Shown here piece after piece: positions 1-6,763 of a DNA stretch of 9,330 bases. The notes below the pieces were generated by a model. That model searched no databases. It saw only the letters and a list, made by a program, of their open reading frames with translations, and was not told the origin of the DNA. The stretch is taken from contig JABDJM010000190.1 of assembly GCA_013002475.1 (NCBI GenBank), forward strand, positions 1 to 9,330, written 5' to 3'. This stretch comes from Saprospiraceae bacterium (GTDB lineage Bacteria > Bacteroidota > Bacteroidia > Chitinophagales > Saprospiraceae). Position numbers and translations under genes: made by a program. The first letter of the stretch is position 1; each line of letters begins with the position of its first letter.

Positions 1-150
1 AACAAAAAAGTGGATTCTCGATGGTTCTTCATGGAAGGAAAGCATCATGGAAATGCCAGGATCAGAAATATGAACAAATCAGAAAAGGCTGTGTTGATAC
101 AGGCTTTGGAGGGCTGGTTGGATCTGGACATTGAGGCTGAGGATAACTAG
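1..150 (+). CDS. C-terminal end of an unidentified protein (5' truncated by window edge)
   Basis: Frame 1 is open from the first base to a TAG at 148-150, giving 49 residues. It includes a basic stretch (EGKHHGNARIRNMNKSEK) and ends in a helical, acidic tail (LEGWLDLDIEAEDN). I do not recognise the family. A second frame starting at base 2 is open only to a TGA at 71-73, which overlaps an ATG at 70-72 (ATGA). It is therefore also possible that one gene ends at 73 and a very short 26-codon frame follows. The single longer frame is preferred because it stays open throughout and ends in a plausible soluble C terminus. The product cannot be named. Confidence 0.4.
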   Translation, partial: NKKVDSRWFFMEGKHHGNARIRNMNKSEKAVLIQALEGWLDLDIEAEDN

Positions 151-190
151 GAGGTTAAATCTTCTTTGATGAGGTTAATAAAATTTGATT

Positions 191-317
191 TGCGCCACCC
201 ACACCCCCTGCCCCCTGCCTACGTGCCTGCGGCAGGCAGGCCCTAAAGGGGGAACCCTCCCGCAAAATAATTCCTGTGGGCTGGACCTCCCCTTTAGGGG
301 AAAGAGGGGTGCGCGAG
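191..317. repeat. GC-rich interspersed inverted-repeat element
   Basis: The element contains CCCTAAAGGGG (241-251) facing CCCCTTTAGGG (289-299), an 11-bp perfect inverted repeat with a 37-base loop. Left of it is a compact palindrome, TGCCTGC-G-GCAGGCA (224-238), with a further CCTGCCT (214-220) that competes for AGGCAGG (234-240). The outer edges (GCGCCACCC near 192 and GGGGTGCGC near 306-314) are also roughly complementary, so the whole unit could fold as one cruciform or RNA hairpin. Base composition is sharply different from the flanks. Similar CCCTAAAGGGG-type intergenic elements recur in Bacteroidota genomes as I remember them. That this copy belongs to a dispersed family is an inference from one copy. 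Confidence 0.6.
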
Positions 318-369
318 AGATTACTAAAACAAACAATTTCTCCAATCAACAATCAACAATGACCGACCA

Positions 370-400
370 TTGCCAAGCAAAATTGACTGGCAAGTCAATT
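370..400 (+). promoter_or_regulatory. Two mutually exclusive stem-loops upstream of the bestrophin gene
   Basis: AATTGACT (381-388) and AGTCAATT (393-400) form a perfect 8-bp stem with a GGCA loop. TTGCCA (370-375) and TGGCAA (388-393) form an alternative 6-bp stem that uses bases of the first stem's inner arms, so only one can form at a time. There is no T-run behind either, so they are not ordinary terminators. They lie about 70 bases before the ATG at 469. Role unknown; chance is possible. Confidence 0.3.
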
Positions 401-468
401 TAGGAAGGGAACCGAGGGTTTCATCCCGAGGCTATGATTATTTAAAAAACTCAACAATCTCCATATAG

Positions 469-1506
469 ATGTATGTAAAAAAGAATTTTGGCTTTAAAAG
501 TCTCATGCGATTTACCGGCGGTCACATCATTTGGATGACCATCTGGGTAACTACAGTTACTGCTGTCCATGAAGCCACCCACTGGTCTTTTCTTAGCATT
601 CCGTGGTTACCAATTTCCGTGATCGGTACGGCAGTAGCCTTTTATGTGGGTTTCAAAAACAACCAGGCTTATGACCGACTTTGGGAGGCCAGAAAGATCT
701 GGGGTGCCATAGTTAATAGTAGTCGGGCATGGGGTGCTGCTGTGAAAGGATTTGTTACGAATCAGTTTGCCGACGAATCATTAAGTAAGGCGGACTTATA
801 TGCTATTCAACAAAAACTGATCTACCGGCATGTTGGCTGGCTATATGCCTTGAGAAGTCAACTGTTGATCCCGACCCCCTGGGAACATATTCGCCAGGGA
901 GCTATGATGAAACGGGTAATGGAAGCCCGCAGAAAACGATTTGGGATAGGCTTGTTGGATGATGATGTGACAATGAAGGAATTGATCTGCTTTCTTCCAA
1001 AAGGAGAATACGATCGGTTGATCAATTATAAGAATACAGCAACCCAAATTATTGACCAACAATCGCAGGATCTAAAGGAGCTTAGAAGCACGGGGATCAT
1101 TGAAGACTTTCGGCATATGGAATTGCAGGGCCTTTTAAACGAGTTTTATGTTCATCAGGGAAAATGTGAGAGGATAAAGAAGTTTCCATTGCCAAGACAG
1201 TATGGAAGCAGCAGTTTCATCTTCGTGGGAATATTCCTTTTTCTTCTTCCTTTTGGGATGGTAACGGAATTTGACAAGATAGGTCACCATGCTGCCTGGC
1301 TTTCCATACCCTTTTCTGTACTTGTAGGCTGGGTTTTCTTGATGATGGAGCTGATTGGAGATTATTCTGAAAACCCTTTTGAGGGATTGGGGAATGACAT
1401 TCCCATGTTGTCTTTATGTCGTACTATTGAGATCGACCTTCGGGAGATGTTAGGGGAAACAGACCTACCTCCAGCTATTGAAGCCAAGGATGGTGTGTTG
1501 ATGTAA
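469..1506 (+). CDS. Bestrophin-family anion channel (membrane protein)
   Basis: This 345-residue protein matches the bacterial bestrophin/UPF0187 family, which forms pentameric, mostly anion-conducting channels in the inner membrane. Visible hallmarks are hydrophobic segments at about 18-33, 46-62, 248-266 and 275-296. The signature FKNNQAYDRLWEARKIWGAI sits just after the second segment (62-81), and the C-terminal motif GDYSENPFEG...DIPMLSLCRTIEIDL at 297-324 is the usual end of the core. A long charged helical region separates the two membrane pairs, as in the family. The length is ordinary for bacterial members. The ATG at 469 directly follows an in-frame TAG (466-468), so no upstream start is possible; no clear Shine-Dalgarno is seen. 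The next gene starts 26 bases downstream, suggesting co-transcription with the hydroxyproline genes. The conducted ion and its link to those genes are unknown. Confidence 0.9.
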   Translation: MYVKKNFGFKSLMRFTGGHIIWMTIWVTTVTAVHEATHWSFLSIPWLPISVIGTAVAFYVGFKNNQAYDRLWEARKIWGAIVNSSRAWGAAVKGFVTNQFADESLSKADLYAIQQKLIYRHVGWLYALRSQLLIPTPWEHIRQGAMMKRVMEARRKRFGIGLLDDDVTMKELICFLPKGEYDRLINYKNTATQIIDQQSQDLKELRSTGIIEDFRHMELQGLLNEFYVHQGKCERIKKFPLPRQYGSSSFIFVGIFLFLLPFGMVTEFDKIGHHAAWLSIPFSVLVGWVFLMMELIGDYSENPFEGLGNDIPMLSLCRTIEIDLREMLGETDLPPAIEAKDGVLM

Positions 1507-1532
1507 TCCTGAATAACCAAACAAAAAATCAA

Positions 1533-2483
1533 ATGATTCATTTTTCCGCAACTGAAATTGAAACTGCTCTTCCTCTTAAGAAAGTCATTGACGCTTTAAA
1601 GGAGGGGTTAAAAGCTATCCATTCTGGAAAATATTTTGTTCCGCAAAGGATCCACATTGATCATGAGGGCATCACTTTACTTATTATGCCTGCGTTTGGT
1701 CCCAACTATTTTTGCACCAAGCTTGTCTCAGTGGTAGAAGCTAACCAAGCACGAGACCTTCCTTTGATCATGGGCTCATTGGCCCTGAATGATAAAGCCA
1801 CAGGCACTCCATTGGCGAAGATGGACGCACCTATGATCACAGCTTTAAGGACGGGTGCCATCGGAGCGATCGGGTTGGATTTGATAGCTGACATACACAC
1901 CAGTAAGATTGGGATCATTGGAACGGGAATGCAGGGTTATTGGCAAACTCGTTTTGCCTATGAAGTGAGACCTGTAAAAGAAGTTTATTGCTACTCTACT
2001 TCTGCAAAATCTGCTCAGAAATATATAGACAAGGTAAAAAAGGCCCTTCCAGAAGTAAAGGTCAAGGTTTGCGATACCCCTGAGGAAGTCGTTAGATCTT
2101 CCGAGTGTATTTATACTTGTACTAATTCAACGGTACCTGTCTTCGCTAATGATGAATCTATTATTGCTGGAAAAAAATTCCTGAGCATTGGATCATTTCG
2201 ACCAGAAATGCAGGAATTGCCAGACCTGGTTTATCAAATGTCTGATGGCTTGATCATTGATTCTGAAGCTGCAAAAAAAGAAGTTGGGGATGTCATCCGG
2301 TCCTTGGAAAAGGAGTGGATTGTACCGAATGAATTGACCATGCTGGATGCACTAATAGCTGGTAAGTCTAGCCTTGAAAAGGATAAAACTTACACCTTTA
2401 AATCAGTTGGTTTGGCGGCCTTTGACCTTGCATTTGCCTCAGCTATTTATGATCATGCAAAATATTTTGTCCCCGACAGTTGA
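1533..2483 (+). CDS. lhpI: Ornithine cyclodeaminase/mu-crystallin family; probable delta1-pyrroline-2-carboxylate reductase
   Basis: The 316-residue protein has the layout of the OCD/mu-crystallin family. A substrate-binding half contains the conserved Lys63 (CTKLVSV) and the LRTGAIGAIG segment (105-114). A Rossmann core follows with the dinucleotide motif IIGTGMQG (128-135). In P. putida ornithine cyclodeaminase a catalytic Asp lies in a GGDxPGKxEL-like segment; the equivalent here, GSFRPEMQEL (220-229), has Phe at that place, so true cyclodeaminase activity is unlikely. The next gene overlaps its stop codon and encodes a probable trans-3-hydroxy-L-proline dehydratase. Its product is reduced to L-proline by OCD-family reductases (LhpI in Azospirillum), so that role is the best fit. 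Other imino- or keto-acid reductase roles remain possible. The protein is cytosolic and expected to use NAD(P)H. The symbol is assigned from context and family. Confidence 0.8.
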   Translation: MIHFSATEIETALPLKKVIDALKEGLKAIHSGKYFVPQRIHIDHEGITLLIMPAFGPNYFCTKLVSVVEANQARDLPLIMGSLALNDKATGTPLAKMDAPMITALRTGAIGAIGLDLIADIHTSKIGIIGTGMQGYWQTRFAYEVRPVKEVYCYSTSAKSAQKYIDKVKKALPEVKVKVCDTPEEVVRSSECIYTCTNSTVPVFANDESIIAGKKFLSIGSFRPEMQELPDLVYQMSDGLIIDSEAAKKEVGDVIRSLEKEWIVPNELTMLDALIAGKSSLEKDKTYTFKSVGLAAFDLAFASAIYDHAKYFVPDS

Positions 2484-3523
2484 TGAAAAGGCTTTCGCAT
2501 ATCTCCGATTTTACCCCTGAATCTCTAATTGGAAATATCTCTGTGATTGACATGCATACCGGAGGTGAACCCCTCAGGATTCCCATCCATGGTCTTCCTG
2601 AGATTCCCGGCTCTTCGGTGCTCCAAAAACGAAATTACTTTTCCCAAAATCTCGACCACCTAAGAACCCAACTGATCTTTGAACCCAGAGGGCACAAAGA
2701 CATGTATGGGGCAATCCTCTCTGAATCGTCATCTGAGTATGCCGATTTTGATGTTTTCTTCATTCACAACGCGGGATATTCTACGATGTGTGGTCATGCG
2801 ATCATTGCTCTTACTAAATTTGTCATAGAATCCGGACTTACCAGCAAGGGCACACAGGAATCAATCTTTTTTAATGTCCCGGCAGGTAGGGTAGAAGCCT
2901 GGGCCGAAATGCAAGAAGGGAAGGTGATTGATTCCTTTTTCAAAAATGTTCCCTCTTATGTATTGCATGAGGATGCAGTGCTGGAAGATAGTCCCTGGGG
3001 CAGGCTTAGTTTTGATGTTGCTTTTGGGGGAGCATATTATGCAGTGATTGATGCAAGAAATTTCCATAAGAAAATAGAACCCGCCAACGTAGATTTCTTT
3101 GTCGAAGTAACTAGGGAATTGAAAGCATTGGTCAATTCGAAATTTGACATCTCCCATCCAGAGGAACCTGATCTCAGTTTTTTATACGGCTGTATTTTTA
3201 CCGGGCCACCCGAGGATCATGCAAATCACAGTCGCAACTTATGTGTTTTTGCTGAGGGTGAAGTCGATCGATCCGCTACCGGGTCCGGGGTCAGCGCCCG
3301 GGCAGCCATACATCATCAAAAGGGACAATTAGCCCTACAGCAGATCATTTCTATTGAAAGCATCCTGGGAAGTACGCTTTCTGTTCAGGTTGTTGAACAG
3401 ACAAGTTTCCAAGGTTTTTCAGCTGTGATCCCCCAGGTTTCGGGAAAGGCTTTCTATTCCGGAAAAAGCACCTTTTGGGTAGATCCTGACGACCCTTGGA
3501 AAAACGGTTTTCTTCTTCGCTAG
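2483..3523 (+). CDS. lhpH: Proline racemase family; probable trans-3-hydroxy-L-proline dehydratase
   Basis: This 346-residue protein (counted from the ATG at 2483) belongs to the proline racemase fold. The N-terminal IDMHTGGEPLRI motif is at 22-33 and the first active-site motif MCGHA is at 102-106, with Cys103. The second motif reads DRSATGSG (262-269), with Thr266 where racemases and 4-hydroxyproline epimerases carry their second catalytic Cys. In this family the Cys/Thr pair marks trans-3-hydroxy-L-proline dehydratases (EC 4.2.1.77; human L3HYPDH), which release water to give delta1-pyrroline-2-carboxylate. The upstream gene encodes the matching reductase type. The stop of that gene and this ATG share one base (TGATG), a classic sign of translational coupling. 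A TTG one codon earlier is in frame but less likely as the start. The protein is cytosolic and needs no cofactor. Confidence 0.85.
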   Translation: MKRLSHISDFTPESLIGNISVIDMHTGGEPLRIPIHGLPEIPGSSVLQKRNYFSQNLDHLRTQLIFEPRGHKDMYGAILSESSSEYADFDVFFIHNAGYSTMCGHAIIALTKFVIESGLTSKGTQESIFFNVPAGRVEAWAEMQEGKVIDSFFKNVPSYVLHEDAVLEDSPWGRLSFDVAFGGAYYAVIDARNFHKKIEPANVDFFVEVTRELKALVNSKFDISHPEEPDLSFLYGCIFTGPPEDHANHSRNLCVFAEGEVDRSATGSGVSARAAIHHQKGQLALQQIISIESILGSTLSVQVVEQTSFQGFSAVIPQVSGKAFYSGKSTFWVDPDDPWKNGFLLR

Positions 3524-3530
3524 GCTTTAT

Positions 3531-3538
3531 TATTTTTG
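3531..3538 (+). promoter_or_regulatory. Candidate Bacteroidota -7 element for the VOC gene
   Basis: TATTTTTG matches the Bacteroidota -7 consensus TAnnTTTG exactly. It lies 8 bases after the dehydratase stop and 44 bases before the VOC ATG. No good TTG is found at the usual -33 distance (only a T-rich stretch near 3508-3511), so support is partial. If real, the VOC gene is not strictly dependent on the upstream operon. Confidence 0.3.
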
Positions 3539-3582
3539 GAAAGACAGCGACGTGATTTTTTGATATCTGCAACCCCATTAAG

Positions 3583-3993
3583 ATGAACAGAGTTTTTTCA
3601 ACTTTCATTCCCGAAGGATTTTCTACGCTAAATTCCTACCTGATGGTCACAGGAGCGGCAGACTATATTGAATTTCTGAAAAAAGCCTTTTACGCTGAAG
3701 AGCTTAATCGAACCGTTGACGAAGAAAATTCCATTGTAAGGAATTGTGTTCTTAAGATCGGAAAATCTTGCTTTATGGTCGGTGAGGCAAAAGAGGACTT
3801 CCCAACTATGATAACCTCCTTTTACCTTTTTGTCGAAGATCCCGAAAAGGTGTATCGGAATGCCCTAAAAAATGGGGCTACGGATCTATTTCCTCCAACT
3901 AAAATGGATTATGGAGATTTGCAAGGAGGCGTTGTGGATCCTGCCGGCAATTACTGGTGGATTAGCCGGAGATTGGTTAAGGAGGGCTATTGA
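3583..3993 (+). CDS. VOC (glyoxalase/bleomycin-resistance) superfamily protein, PhnB-like
   Basis: This small 136-residue cytosolic protein has the pattern of a PhnB-like vicinal-oxygen-chelate fold. The first beta-alpha-beta unit begins SYLMVTGAADYIEFLKKAF (18-36). It continues with LKIGKSCFMVGEA (57-69), then a second unit with YLFVEDPEKVYRNALKNGA (81-99). The closing signature is YGDLQGGVVDPAGNYWWI (110-127). In many relatives a His sits just before the LKIGxxxFMV strand as a metal ligand; here that place is Asn54 (VRNCVLKIG), so metal binding may be altered or absent. The gene follows the hydroxyproline genes by 59 bases and ends 22 bases before the convergent hydroxylase gene. No reaction can be assigned, and a metal-free binding role is possible. 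Confidence 0.75.
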   Translation: MNRVFSTFIPEGFSTLNSYLMVTGAADYIEFLKKAFYAEELNRTVDEENSIVRNCVLKIGKSCFMVGEAKEDFPTMITSFYLFVEDPEKVYRNALKNGATDLFPPTKMDYGDLQGGVVDPAGNYWWISRRLVKEGY

Positions 3994-4015
3994 TTCAAAA
4001 AATTTGGACTGAGTA

Positions 4016-5098
4016 TCAAGTTGATCTGCTTTTCATTTGATGACTTCCATCGCAAAAAGGTTCTGTTCCAGTTCGTTTACATTGACAAAGATTTGCTTTT
4101 CCGCTTCGCTTAGCCTCGAATCGTAATGGCTTATATTTCGTGCCATGGTGAGAGCCATCACAGAAAGGTTGGTTGGCACTTAATCCGCAGCGACACCACA
4201 GGTAAGCTTTTCCTTTTTCAAGTTCCAATTTGGAAGGTTCCTCCGTACGGTGGTCCTGCTTTTTAAATCCACGGGATATCTCACTTGCCGGATCAGCGGA
4301 GGCAACCGCTGGGTAAAAGAATTGAGCAGTCCATTTTTCCTTTGGGTCATTTTCAAGGCCATAGGATTCTGGAAATTCTCTTCTAAATGAGGCTGTTCCA
4401 AGTATTTGATCCCAAATTGAAAACATGTTTCCAAAATTTCCATTGGGATCACTTACGCCATCCAACTGGGATTTTCCATGATGGGAATGGTGAAAGGCAG
4501 GTGTCACTATCACGCGTTGCAGAAGAAAGGCCAGTGGGCGAAGAACTTTGAATTTATACAGTAGCTTGTCGTAGGCCACGGTACTATGGGAGCTGATGAT
4601 CACCAATTGCTTTATCGCCAAACCGATGGCAACTGCTTGTGCTCCGCCAAGGAAGGTGATCAAGCCCATCCACCAGATATTAGGCATCATCAAATAATAA
4701 AGCCCTGCGTTTCGATAGGACACAAAGAATCCCATTTCTTCTGCCTGATGATGAGGCCGGTGAAGCTTCCATAGAAAAGAATTACTGTGGGCATAACGAT
4801 GATAACAATACTGCACTAAGTCATCCCCAAAAAGGTAGAGTGGAATACTTAACCATAGACTTGAGTTCGTCAAAGTATGTTGGAACTCTGCAAGGAAATG
4901 GTTACCGAGCAGGACAGCCGAAATAACGATCCCCGGTTTGATTAGTAGTCCCAGGACGATGTATACCCCGAACTCCATGATCCAGTCATTGGTTGTCCGT
5001 TTTGTTCTTCCCAGGGCTCCGGAAATCATCTCCAGCAACACAAACAGGGCCAGGATCCCAATAACAACCAAATCACCATATGCCTCCCAGTTGATCAC
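4016..5098 (-). CDS. Membrane fatty acid hydroxylase/sterol desaturase-type di-iron protein fused to two CDGSH iron-sulfur motifs
   Basis: The 360-residue protein has two parts. Residues 1 to about 240 are a FA_hydroxylase-type integral membrane enzyme. Hydrophobic segments lie near 9-27, 42-66, 82-91, 132-150 and 153-170, and the three His boxes are HRYAH (100-104), HRPHH (113-117) and HHSHH (203-207), plus His171. These bind a di-iron centre that hydroxylates or desaturates lipids, sterols or carotenoids in the family. After a linker, residues 302-317 (CRC...PFCDGSH) and 338-353 (CQC...PFCDGSH) are two complete CDGSH motifs, each with the 3-Cys/1-His set that holds a 2Fe-2S cluster. The start is GTG at 5098; the codon two places upstream is TGC, preceded by an in-frame TAA, so no earlier start exists. 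The CDGSH part could be a built-in electron donor or a stability/redox sensor. The substrate is unknown. Confidence 0.88.
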   Translation of the reverse strand: MINWEAYGDLVVIGILALFVLLEMISGALGRTKRTTNDWIMEFGVYIVLGLLIKPGIVISAVLLGNHFLAEFQHTLTNSSLWLSIPLYLFGDDLVQYCYHRYAHSNSFLWKLHRPHHQAEEMGFFVSYRNAGLYYLMMPNIWWMGLITFLGGAQAVAIGLAIKQLVIISSHSTVAYDKLLYKFKVLRPLAFLLQRVIVTPAFHHSHHGKSQLDGVSDPNGNFGNMFSIWDQILGTASFRREFPESYGLENDPKEKWTAQFFYPAVASADPASEISRGFKKQDHRTEEPSKLELEKGKAYLWCRCGLSANQPFCDGSHHGTKYKPLRFEAKRSGKANLCQCKRTGTEPFCDGSHQMKSRST

Positions 5099-5244
5099 GA
5101 TGCATTAAGATGCATGATTCTTGTCGACTAGCCAAAACCAAATTTTGAAAAATGCGCCACAAATAACACTGAAATTTATGATACAAGGTGTTTATCAGGT
5201 TATTCGGAAGAACCTCTCGCCAAACAGGTGGATCATCCCTTTGA

Positions 5245-6693
5245 TCAGGGAAGATCAGATTTAGATAGGGTAGAGGTTGATTTTGATAACTCTTTGATCA
5301 TGCCCTTGAAAATATATCCATGAAACGGTAAAACTAGATACCAGTATAGTCTGCCGGATAGGCCTTTGGGTCTGAACGTAGCAGTTTGAATTAGAGAATT
5401 CTTTTCGATCTTAAACTCTAGCCATGCTTCACCGGGGAGCCGCATTTCGGCTAGTAATAGCAACCGACCTTCTTCTTTGTTTGCATCCAGGACTCTCCAA
5501 AAATCCACAGCATCACCTGGTGCCAAATGTTCTGGATGAGTTCTTCCCCGGCGCAACCCAACTCCCCCCAAAATTTGATCTAAAAGGCCTCTAAGCTTCC
5601 ACAACCAATTCCCAAAATACCATCCCTTAGTCCCGCCTATTTGCCAAATCTTGTCTATAGTGTTTGAAACATCTCCTACCTCTATTGTCCTTTTATCTTT
5701 AAAACATCCGTATTCAGGTACATCCAAAAAATAGGTCACCTTCTTGTCCATTCGGCCGCTGCTCCAGGAATCCTTCCAGCTTGAAGGAATTTCATTTCCC
5801 TGAATTTTATAAAGCGTCCTTTTTAAAGATTTCTCATACCCGATAGGTTCGATCCCCAATATCTTATTGATAGCATTATCTCGGCATATCACCTCAACCT
5901 TCATGCTACTTACTAAAGCCGAAGCCAGTTTATAGGAGGTCGAGGTTACAAAAAATAACCAGTAGGAAGAAAGCTTAGGGGTCATGACAGGAACCGTGAA
6001 GATGACTCTTTTTAAACCCCGCACTTTAGCAAAACCCAGGAGCATTTCTTTATAGCTAAGTATATCTGGACCCCCTATGTCAAAGTTCTTGTCATAAACG
6101 GCTTCATTAAAAAGAGACTTCGTTAAAAAAAGAATGACATCCCTAATTCCAATTGGTTGGCACCTGGTGTTAAGCCATTTAGGCGTAACCATTATTGGAA
6201 GTTTCTCCACAAGGTCCCTGATTATTTCAAATGAAGCACTACCTGATCCAATAATGATTCCAGCCCTTAAGGTGGTAAGATGAAAATACCCTTTTTCTAA
6301 TTCAAGCTCAACGGATTTTCTGGATGATAAATGCCGAGAAAGAGAATTCTCATTAATGATCCCACTCAAATATATTACCTGATGAATTTTTGTCTCCCTT
6401 ACTGATTCCCGAAAGTTTTTCGCACAGCGAAGCTCCAAGTCCTCATAATTAGATGATGAGGACATAGAATGCAAAAGATAGTAAGCACCGTCCACATCCT
6501 TTGGAATGCGTTTAAGGGAATCTCTGTCCAAAAAATCGACCTCGATAATTTCGATATTCGGCCGGAACTTAGGATCTGGATGAAATCTATTTTTATCCCT
6601 GACACAGCAAACTACCTTATGTCCCTGTGCAATAAGCGCAGGTAACAATCTCTTACCAATGTATCCGGTGGCGCCGGCAAGAAGAATTTTCAT
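5245..6693 (-). CDS. Atypical NAD(P)-binding SDR fused to a DUF2867 domain
   Basis: This 482-residue protein starts with a Rossmann domain, shown by GATGYIG at 7-13 after a short first strand. It continues as an extended/atypical SDR of the NmrA/NDUFA9-like kind to about residue 300; LRAGIIIGSGSASFEIIRDL (142-161) and the RCQPIGIRDV segment (177-186) are typical. Residues about 318-470 match the DUF2867 domain, with conserved-looking WYFGNWLWKLRGLLDQILGG (357-376), LAPGDAVDFWRV (390-401) and a C-terminal RLYWYLVLPFHGYIFKGMI. The combination is a recurrent bacterial protein, usually annotated as SDR family with DUF2867. DUF2867 has no known reaction and resembles lipid-binding START/SRPBCC folds in flavour, which is an inference. 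The gene is 70 bases after the upstream SDR and 146 bases before the hydroxylase, all on the same strand. Confidence 0.87.
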   Translation of the reverse strand: MKILLAGATGYIGKRLLPALIAQGHKVVCCVRDKNRFHPDPKFRPNIEIIEVDFLDRDSLKRIPKDVDGAYYLLHSMSSSSNYEDLELRCAKNFRESVRETKIHQVIYLSGIINENSLSRHLSSRKSVELELEKGYFHLTTLRAGIIIGSGSASFEIIRDLVEKLPIMVTPKWLNTRCQPIGIRDVILFLTKSLFNEAVYDKNFDIGGPDILSYKEMLLGFAKVRGLKRVIFTVPVMTPKLSSYWLFFVTSTSYKLASALVSSMKVEVICRDNAINKILGIEPIGYEKSLKRTLYKIQGNEIPSSWKDSWSSGRMDKKVTYFLDVPEYGCFKDKRTIEVGDVSNTIDKIWQIGGTKGWYFGNWLWKLRGLLDQILGGVGLRRGRTHPEHLAPGDAVDFWRVLDANKEEGRLLLLAEMRLPGEAWLEFKIEKNSLIQTATFRPKGLSGRLYWYLVLPFHGYIFKGMIKELSKSTSTLSKSDLP

Positions 6694-6716
6694 AAAACCT
6701 TAATGCGGTTGAAAAT

Positions 6717-6724
6717 CAAAATTA
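6717..6724 (-). promoter_or_regulatory. Candidate -7 element upstream of the SDR-DUF2867 gene
   Basis: Read on the - strand this is TAATTTTG, an exact TAnnTTTG match, about 24 bases before the ATG at 6693. A TTG at the normal -33 spacing is not present, since the nearest is about 35 bases away. It may give internal transcription in the SDR / SDR-DUF2867 / hydroxylase series. A chance match in AT-rich sequence is possible. Confidence 0.25.
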
Positions 6725-6763
6725 GAAAATGTTTAAAGCGACTAATTAATCCGCTTCTGCAAG

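Larger units (their letters stand above)
151..468. other. Non-coding intergenic region with repeat and hairpins
   Basis: About 320 bases lie between the truncated first gene and the bestrophin gene. Two overlapping open frames cross it, but both are produced by the low-complexity GC-rich repeat at 191-317 and have no protein-like character. The rest is AT-rich and holds a short tandem 7-mer (CAATCAA at 343-349 and 350-356, then CAAT) and overlapping small stem-loops at 370-400. I found no convincing Bacteroidota-type promoter (TTG plus TAnnTTTG) and no RNA gene. Confidence 0.7.

Noticed and set aside
343..360. CAATCAA tandem repeat as a start of a CRISPR-like array
   Set aside because: Only two full 7-base units, no spacers, no cas genes.
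155..403. Open frames on both strands across the region before the bestrophin gene (155-352 - and 185-403 +)
   Set aside because: Both are built from the GC-rich inverted repeat, have low-complexity Pro/Gly/Arg-rich translations and no recognisable domain.
841..1062. Antisense frame inside the bestrophin gene, and similar ones at 1706-1918, 2861-3157, 3144-3332, 3351-3608, 4586-4774, 6399-6605, 7148-7360 and 7636-7824
   Set aside because: All lie within or across well-supported genes in other frames and show no domain or start context of their own.
1533..2483. Annotation as true ornithine cyclodeaminase
   Set aside because: The catalytic Asp place is Phe222 and the neighbour supplies a substrate for an OCD-family reductase instead.
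2480..2485. TTG start one codon upstream for the dehydratase
   Set aside because: The ATG at 2483 gives a TGATG overlap with the upstream stop and is a stronger start; the difference is one residue.
2483..3523. Annotation as proline racemase or 4-hydroxyproline epimerase
   Set aside because: The second catalytic Cys is Thr266, which in this family marks trans-3-hydroxy-L-proline dehydratase.
4180..4452. 90-codon - strand frame inside the hydroxylase-CDGSH gene
   Set aside because: It is a shadow frame; the main frame carries the His boxes and both CDGSH motifs without interruption.
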